Shown piece by piece: positions 13,756 to 17,050 of a stretch of 17,050 nucleotides of DNA. The position numbers and the translations under genes are program-made. The notes beneath the pieces were generated by a model. That model searched no databases. It saw only the letters and a program-made list of their open reading frames with translations, and had not been told where the DNA came from. The DNA is from Delftia sp. PS-11. Its GTDB lineage: Bacteria > Pseudomonadota > Gammaproteobacteria > Burkholderiales > Burkholderiaceae_C. Positions within the stretch are counted from its first letter, which is position 1. Each line of letters begins with the position of its first letter. Location: positions 1-17,050 of the forward strand of contig NZ_JACSYA010000053.1 of NCBI RefSeq assembly GCF_029870285.1, read 5' to 3'.

Positions 13756-13789
13756 TTTTATTTGCAAATAAGACCTGTTTTTATTTGCA
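13756..13789 (-). promoter_or_regulatory. putative Fur-type operator region of the receptor gene
   Basis: TTATTTGCAAATAA (13758-13771) is a perfect 14-base palindrome, and TTTTATTTGCA recurs at 13756 and 13779, 23 bases apart. AT-rich repeats with ATTTGC/GCAAAT half-sites resemble Fur boxes of beta-proteobacteria but are not the canonical GATAAT array. Position 70-100 bases before the receptor start fits iron control. Confidence 0.5.
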
Positions 13790-13857
13790 TTCTCTCCAAA
13801 GTACTTTCCCCGCCTGCTGCGCCATTACCCCACCAGTACCGCCCATGCCACCTGTAA

Positions 13858-13874
13858 TGCACAGGCATGGTGCA
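13858..13874 (+). promoter_or_regulatory. NtrC binding site upstream of amt
   Basis: TGCACA-GGCAT-GGTGCA differs from the NtrC consensus TGCACC-N5-GGTGCA at one base. Its centre is about 114 bases before the expected sigma-54 start site, a normal enhancer distance. Confidence 0.75.
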
Positions 13875-13953
13875 TGCCTGGCGGTTTCACCCTGTTTTGG
13901 AGCGCCATGGCTGCCCGGAACCATGCGAAACCCTCCTTTTGCTGGCCTGCGAC

Positions 13954-13969
13954 TGGCACGGATCGTGCA
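13954..13969 (+). promoter_or_regulatory. sigma-54 promoter of amt
   Basis: TGGCACGGATCGTGCA: a perfect TGGCACG -24 half, GC at -12 with ten-base spacing, one mismatch in the -12 half (GTGCA for TTGCA). Expected start near 13980, leader about 32 bases. Confidence 0.8.
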
Positions 13970-14011
13970 AACCCTGATTCAACAGCAATCAAGAACTCAG
14001 GGGGAGCTTGT

Positions 14012-15355
14012 ATGGAGAAGCAAGGACGGGCCACCGGGCGTGCCGGGGCCATCGGGGCTGCATGGTGGCTTGCGGCAGGCGGGGCACATGCCCAGGCTGC
14101 ACAGCAGGCCATCAGCCGGCCCACGGTGGTGCCGCTGGACACTATCAGTGCCGTGGATACGGGATGGCTGATGACCGCCACGGTGCTGGTTCTGCTGATG
14201 ACGCTGCCCGGCATTGCGCTGTTTTATGCTGGCATGGTCCGCCGCAAGAATGTGCTCAACACCATGGCCAGCGTGGTGGCGATTGCCGCACTGGTCAGCG
14301 TTCTGTGGTTTGCGCTGGGCTACTCGCTGGCCTTCACGCCGGGCGGCCCCTGGATAGGGTCTGACTCGCGCGCATGGTTCGCAGGTCTGGAGTTCAACGC
14401 GGTCAGGGAACGCGTTGCTGTCAGCCACCTGGCGCCGCATGTGCCCGAGGCTGCCTACGCAATGTTCCAGCTGGCATTCGCCGTGATCACGGCCGCGCTG
14501 CTGGTGGGTGCATGGGTGGAGCGCATGCGGTTTGGCGCAATGCTGGTGTTTGTCGGCCTCTGGAGCCTGCTGGTCTACGCGCCGGTGGCGCACTGGGTCT
14601 GGGAGCCGGGCGGCTGGCTGGCGCGCATGGGCGCGCTGGACTTCGCTGGCGGCACCGTGGTCCATGTGAACGCCGGGGTCGCAGGCATCGTCTGCGCCTG
14701 GTTCCTGAAGCCGCGCCGGGGCTATGGGCATGAGCCGTTCGAGCCCTACAACCTCGGCTTCACCATGATCGGCGCTGCACTGCTCTGGATCGGGTGGTTT
14801 GGCTTCAACGCAGGCTCTTCGCTGGCAGCGGACAGCCGCGCGGCACAGGCCATGGCCGTCACCCATATTGCTGCCAGCGCAGGCGCTCTGGCCTGGGCCA
14901 TGGCGGAATACGCGGTGCGCGGCAGGGCTTCGCTGCTGGGGCTGTGCTCGGGCCTGGTGGGAGGACTGGTCGCCATCACGCCTGCGGCCGGCTACGTGAC
15001 GCCTCGGTCTGCAATGTGCATCGGCCTGATTGCCGGCGTGGCCTGCTACTGGGGCGCGACAGGCCTCAAGCGCCTGATCGGCGCGGACGATTCCCTGGAC
15101 GTGTTCGGCGTGCACGGCGTCGGCGGCATCGTCGGCTCGCTGCTGACGGGCGTATTTGCCAACCCCGAGATTGCAGGCGTGCAAGGCAGCGTGGCAACCC
15201 AGGCCATCAGTGTGCTGGCAGTGGCCGCATTCACGCTGATAGCAACCGCCGCTCTGCTGTGGCTGCTGCATGCCTTGATCGGCCTGCGCGTGGATGAGGA
15301 AAGCGAGCTGCAGGGCCTGGATCTGGCACTGCACCGCGAACGCGTGGGCAATTGA
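14012..15355 (+). CDS. amt: Amt-family ammonium transporter
   Basis: 447 residues from ATG 14012, chosen because GGGGGAG lies just upstream and a signal-like N-terminus follows (GAIGAAWWLAAGGAHAQA); the frame extends to 13874 but that part holds the promoter. About eleven membrane helices follow. The Amt signature DFAGGTVVHVNAGVAG is present with Asp210 and pore His218; the second pore His is His368 (VFGVHGVGGIVGSLLTG). AFFYAGMVRRKN-like LFYAGMVRRKN near 71 is also typical. It conducts NH4+/NH3 into the cell at low ammonium. The gene has its own NtrC site and sigma-54 promoter, so it should be induced by nitrogen limitation. Unlike most amtB loci no glnK lies beside it, so the PII partner must be encoded elsewhere. 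The C-terminal tail after VDEESELQGLDLALH is short. Confidence 0.95.
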   Translation: MEKQGRATGRAGAIGAAWWLAAGGAHAQAAQQAISRPTVVPLDTISAVDTGWLMTATVLVLLMTLPGIALFYAGMVRRKNVLNTMASVVAIAALVSVLWFALGYSLAFTPGGPWIGSDSRAWFAGLEFNAVRERVAVSHLAPHVPEAAYAMFQLAFAVITAALLVGAWVERMRFGAMLVFVGLWSLLVYAPVAHWVWEPGGWLARMGALDFAGGTVVHVNAGVAGIVCAWFLKPRRGYGHEPFEPYNLGFTMIGAALLWIGWFGFNAGSSLAADSRAAQAMAVTHIAASAGALAWAMAEYAVRGRASLLGLCSGLVGGLVAITPAAGYVTPRSAMCIGLIAGVACYWGATGLKRLIGADDSLDVFGVHGVGGIVGSLLTGVFANPEIAGVQGSVATQAISVLAVAAFTLIATAALLWLLHALIGLRVDEESELQGLDLALHRERVGN

Positions 15356-15382
15356 ATCGCCCCGCAGGTGAAGCGACCCTTG

Positions 15383-15413
15383 AACGGCCAGCGAGCACTA
15401 CCTGCTGGCCGTT
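15383..15413 (+). terminator. hairpin after amt
   Basis: AACGGCCAGC, eleven-base loop, GCTGGCCGTT: a perfect ten-base stem 28 bases after the stop, followed by TGTG. Likely rho-independent-like terminator with a weak T-tract. Confidence 0.65.
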
Positions 15414-15450
15414 TGTGCGACAACCCGGAAAAAGAGGAGTGCCCCACAAC

Positions 15451-15759
15451 ATGCATGACAGCAAACTCCTGGCCATCGCAGCCCACCTGCACGTGCTGCT
15501 GCGTAGAAGCTGCGGCCGTGTGACCGATACGGAATGGCTGGCGCAAAACGCAGAATACGCCGCAGAAATCATCCGTTTTGCCCGGGAACAGGCGCAAACA
15601 CGCCCCGCGCCGGAACTGCTCGAATGGACCGACAAATTCGAGGATGCCTGGAACGCCGCGCTGTCAGAGCCGCAAAAGCGCACCCCGCTCATGCAACGCG
15701 CCAGCGAGCTGATCCGCCAGCGCGTGGAGGGGAACAAGTACGTAGGGACACTGCGCTGA
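15451..15759 (+). CDS. small conserved-type hypothetical protein
   Basis: 102 residues from ATG 15451, with AGAGGAG about eleven bases upstream. The frame extends to 15352 but that part covers the amt terminator hairpin. The protein is helical and soluble: HDSKLLAIAAHLHVLLRR, TDTEWLAQNAEYAAEIIRFA, ELLEWTDKFEDAWNAALSE. No motif or membrane segment is seen and I do not recognise the family. It stands alone between the amt terminator and a convergent gene that ends at 15801. Confidence 0.75.
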   Translation: MHDSKLLAIAAHLHVLLRRSCGRVTDTEWLAQNAEYAAEIIRFAREQAQTRPAPELLEWTDKFEDAWNAALSEPQKRTPLMQRASELIRQRVEGNKYVGTLR

Positions 15760-15800
15760 TGCGGGCCTTGCATGCCTCTTGCCAGCTAGCCCCTGCCCCA

Positions 15801-17050
15801 TCAGACCACAGCAGCGTACAGCAGCCCTGAATCCATCACCCCCACCAATTGCGCCGATGGATGGCCCAATGCATGCTGCACCGCCGCATTGACCAGATCA
15901 CCGCCACTGACCTGCCCGGCCTGCAACTGCTGCACATACGGCTGCAGCTGCACCTGCGTGCCTTCGCTGCCCGTGGCGTTCTTCCACAGCCACTGCACCG
16001 TCTCCTGCGCCGTGAACTGCTTGCTTTGCAGGCTTTGCGCATAGCGCAGCGCCACCTCGCCCACGGCGCCCAGGCCCATGCCTGCATCCAGTGCAGCCAG
16101 CGCCTGCCCGGCCAGTGATTTGTCAGCCAGCGCAGTGGCGCCCAAGGCCACCGCCAGCAGCGCCGCCGCCTTGCCTGCCGTGCCCTGGGTGTCCAGCGCC
16201 ACGCTCACATCATTGAGGCGCAGCCGCTCGATGCCCACCAGCTCGGACATGCTGCCGTCTGTCAGCGACGTCGTCTCCCAGCGGTCCGGGCCCGTGCGCG
16301 CCAGATGCAGATCGGCCTTGTTCCAGGCCATGCGCTGCACATCCAGATGGGCCGTGCCCTGCACCCGCTCGGGGGCGGTGTCCATGCGCACGATCTGCGC
16401 ATTGCTCTGCCAGCCCGCCACCAGCTCCTGCGCCGTCTTGCCCTGCAGCGCAGCGCCCTGGCTGCTGCGCTGCACGGCCTGCGCCACCTGCACATCGCTC
16501 AGCTGGTTGTTTTGCTGCGCCCACGCGCCTTCCTCGGCCGTGGGCGCCCGGCCCAGCCAACGCGTGGCGATATGGGCCAGCGCCGCCTCGGCATCGCTGT
16601 CGGCGATGTAGAGGCTGGGGCCGGTGTCAAATTGCACGGTTTCGATGGACTTCAAACGGTCCACTTCGCCCGTGGCCTTGTTTGTGAGTACCAGGAACGT
16701 GCGCCACCGGTGACGCGCACGGCGCCGGCAATGGCGATGAAGTCGATGCCATCGACCTGCAGCACCGTGCCCGAGGGCAGAGCACGGGCATCGATGACCA
16801 CGGCCTCAAGGCTGCCGGCCGATGCACCGCCCGTGATGCGGATCGGCACGCCAGGGGCGCTGCCCGAAGGGGCGGTCAGGGTCAACTGCTGCACGACCAG
16901 GGTGGCGGTGGGCGGCAGCGTGGCAAAGAAGGCATTGCCGTCATTGACCAGTTGGGCGTTGCTGCCATCGACGCGCAGCAGGCGCACGCCCAGATCGGCC
17001 AGGGCGGCGGAGGCCGCCTGGGGTGTGGCAAAGCCTGTGGCGGTGATGCC
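15801..17050 (-). CDS. C-terminal part of large secreted DUF4214/RTX-type protein, frameshifted
   Basis: The 5' end lies beyond the window. From 17050 down to about 16700 one frame encodes beta-rich adhesin-like sequence (VRLLRVDGSNAQLVNDG, AVVIDARALPSGTVLQVDGI, AGAVRVTGGA). From about 16700 to the stop at 15801 the protein continues in another frame as FLVLTNKATGEVDRLKSIET, then LYIADSDAEAALAHIATRW and IERLRLNDVSVALDTQGTAG, and finally DUF4214-like repeats (LAGQALAALDAGMGLGAVGE, ETVQWLWKNATGSEGT). Such ends are common in type I-secreted RTX or surface-layer-like proteins. Adding one base in GGCGC|ACG near 16700 joins the frames as GGATFLVLTNK, so either the gene is broken or the sequence has a one-base error. 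No Ca-binding nonapeptides lie in this part. Confidence 0.75.

Noticed and set aside
13997..15334. 445-codon minus-strand frame opposite amt
   Set aside because: It mirrors a well-supported ammonium transporter, and its Gln/His/Arg-rich composition is typical of antisense translation.
1..17050. CRISPR array, tRNA, rRNA, insertion sequence or phage attachment site
   Set aside because: No regularly spaced repeats, cloverleaf sequences, transposase motifs or terminal inverted repeats with target duplications were seen on either strand.

Overview
This window looks like chromosomal DNA of a member of the Comamonadaceae, most likely Comamonas or a close relative. The backbone is GC-rich. It carries an IF-1 typical of beta-proteobacteria, a CHASE3-like chemoreceptor, an NtrB/NtrC-type pair and sigma-54 promoters, and Rhs core sequence with a WGTEPLWQAD segment. 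I assign the family from general resemblance only, since no search was possible.

Left part (1-4250): an accessory region with a worn-down Rhs polymorphic-toxin locus. It starts with the 3' end of an rhs gene whose core ends at the usual NPLAYADPDG boundary, followed by a short variable tip (to 529). Two AT-rich small genes follow (462-1010 and 1025-1441), probably immunity genes. Next comes a displaced, broken cassette: an Rhs core fragment with a nonsense codon (1510-1643), a short His/Gly/Pro-rich tip tail (1644-1778) and an AT-rich small gene whose ATG directly follows the tail stop codon (1779-2045). A third core fragment (2224-2520) and a fourth short one (4173-4232) flank a complete gene on the minus strand (2560-3894). 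That gene encodes a nitrilase-superfamily-like protein with a Glu-Lys-Cys triad.

Middle part (4596-7323): a small conserved-looking protein gene, then infA (TTG start, strong ribosome binding site). A control region follows (5124-5757) with two matching palindromes of the form TTTGTC-Y-W-GGACAAA. One overlaps the start codon of a possible minus-strand cysteine-containing ORF, and the other lies upstream of a methyl-accepting chemotaxis protein gene.

Sensory and regulatory part (7496-11120): a membrane histidine kinase and a sigma-54 activator (NtrC family) overlap by 16 bases. Directly after them is a well-formed -24/-12 promoter (10395-10410), preceded by two TGTC-N9-GACA elements exactly 22 bases apart. 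The gene behind this promoter encodes a secreted protein made of two similar modules. The simplest reading is a self-contained signalling unit in which kinase and activator switch on one exported protein.

Right part (11201-17050): a DMT/DUF486 small membrane protein, a convergent TonB-dependent siderophore receptor with a putative iron-control region, and an Amt ammonium channel. The amt gene has a near-consensus NtrC site plus a sigma-54 promoter and no adjacent glnK. A small conserved hypothetical gene follows. Last is the C-terminal part of a large secreted DUF4214/RTX-type protein on the minus strand, with an apparent one-base frameshift near 16700.
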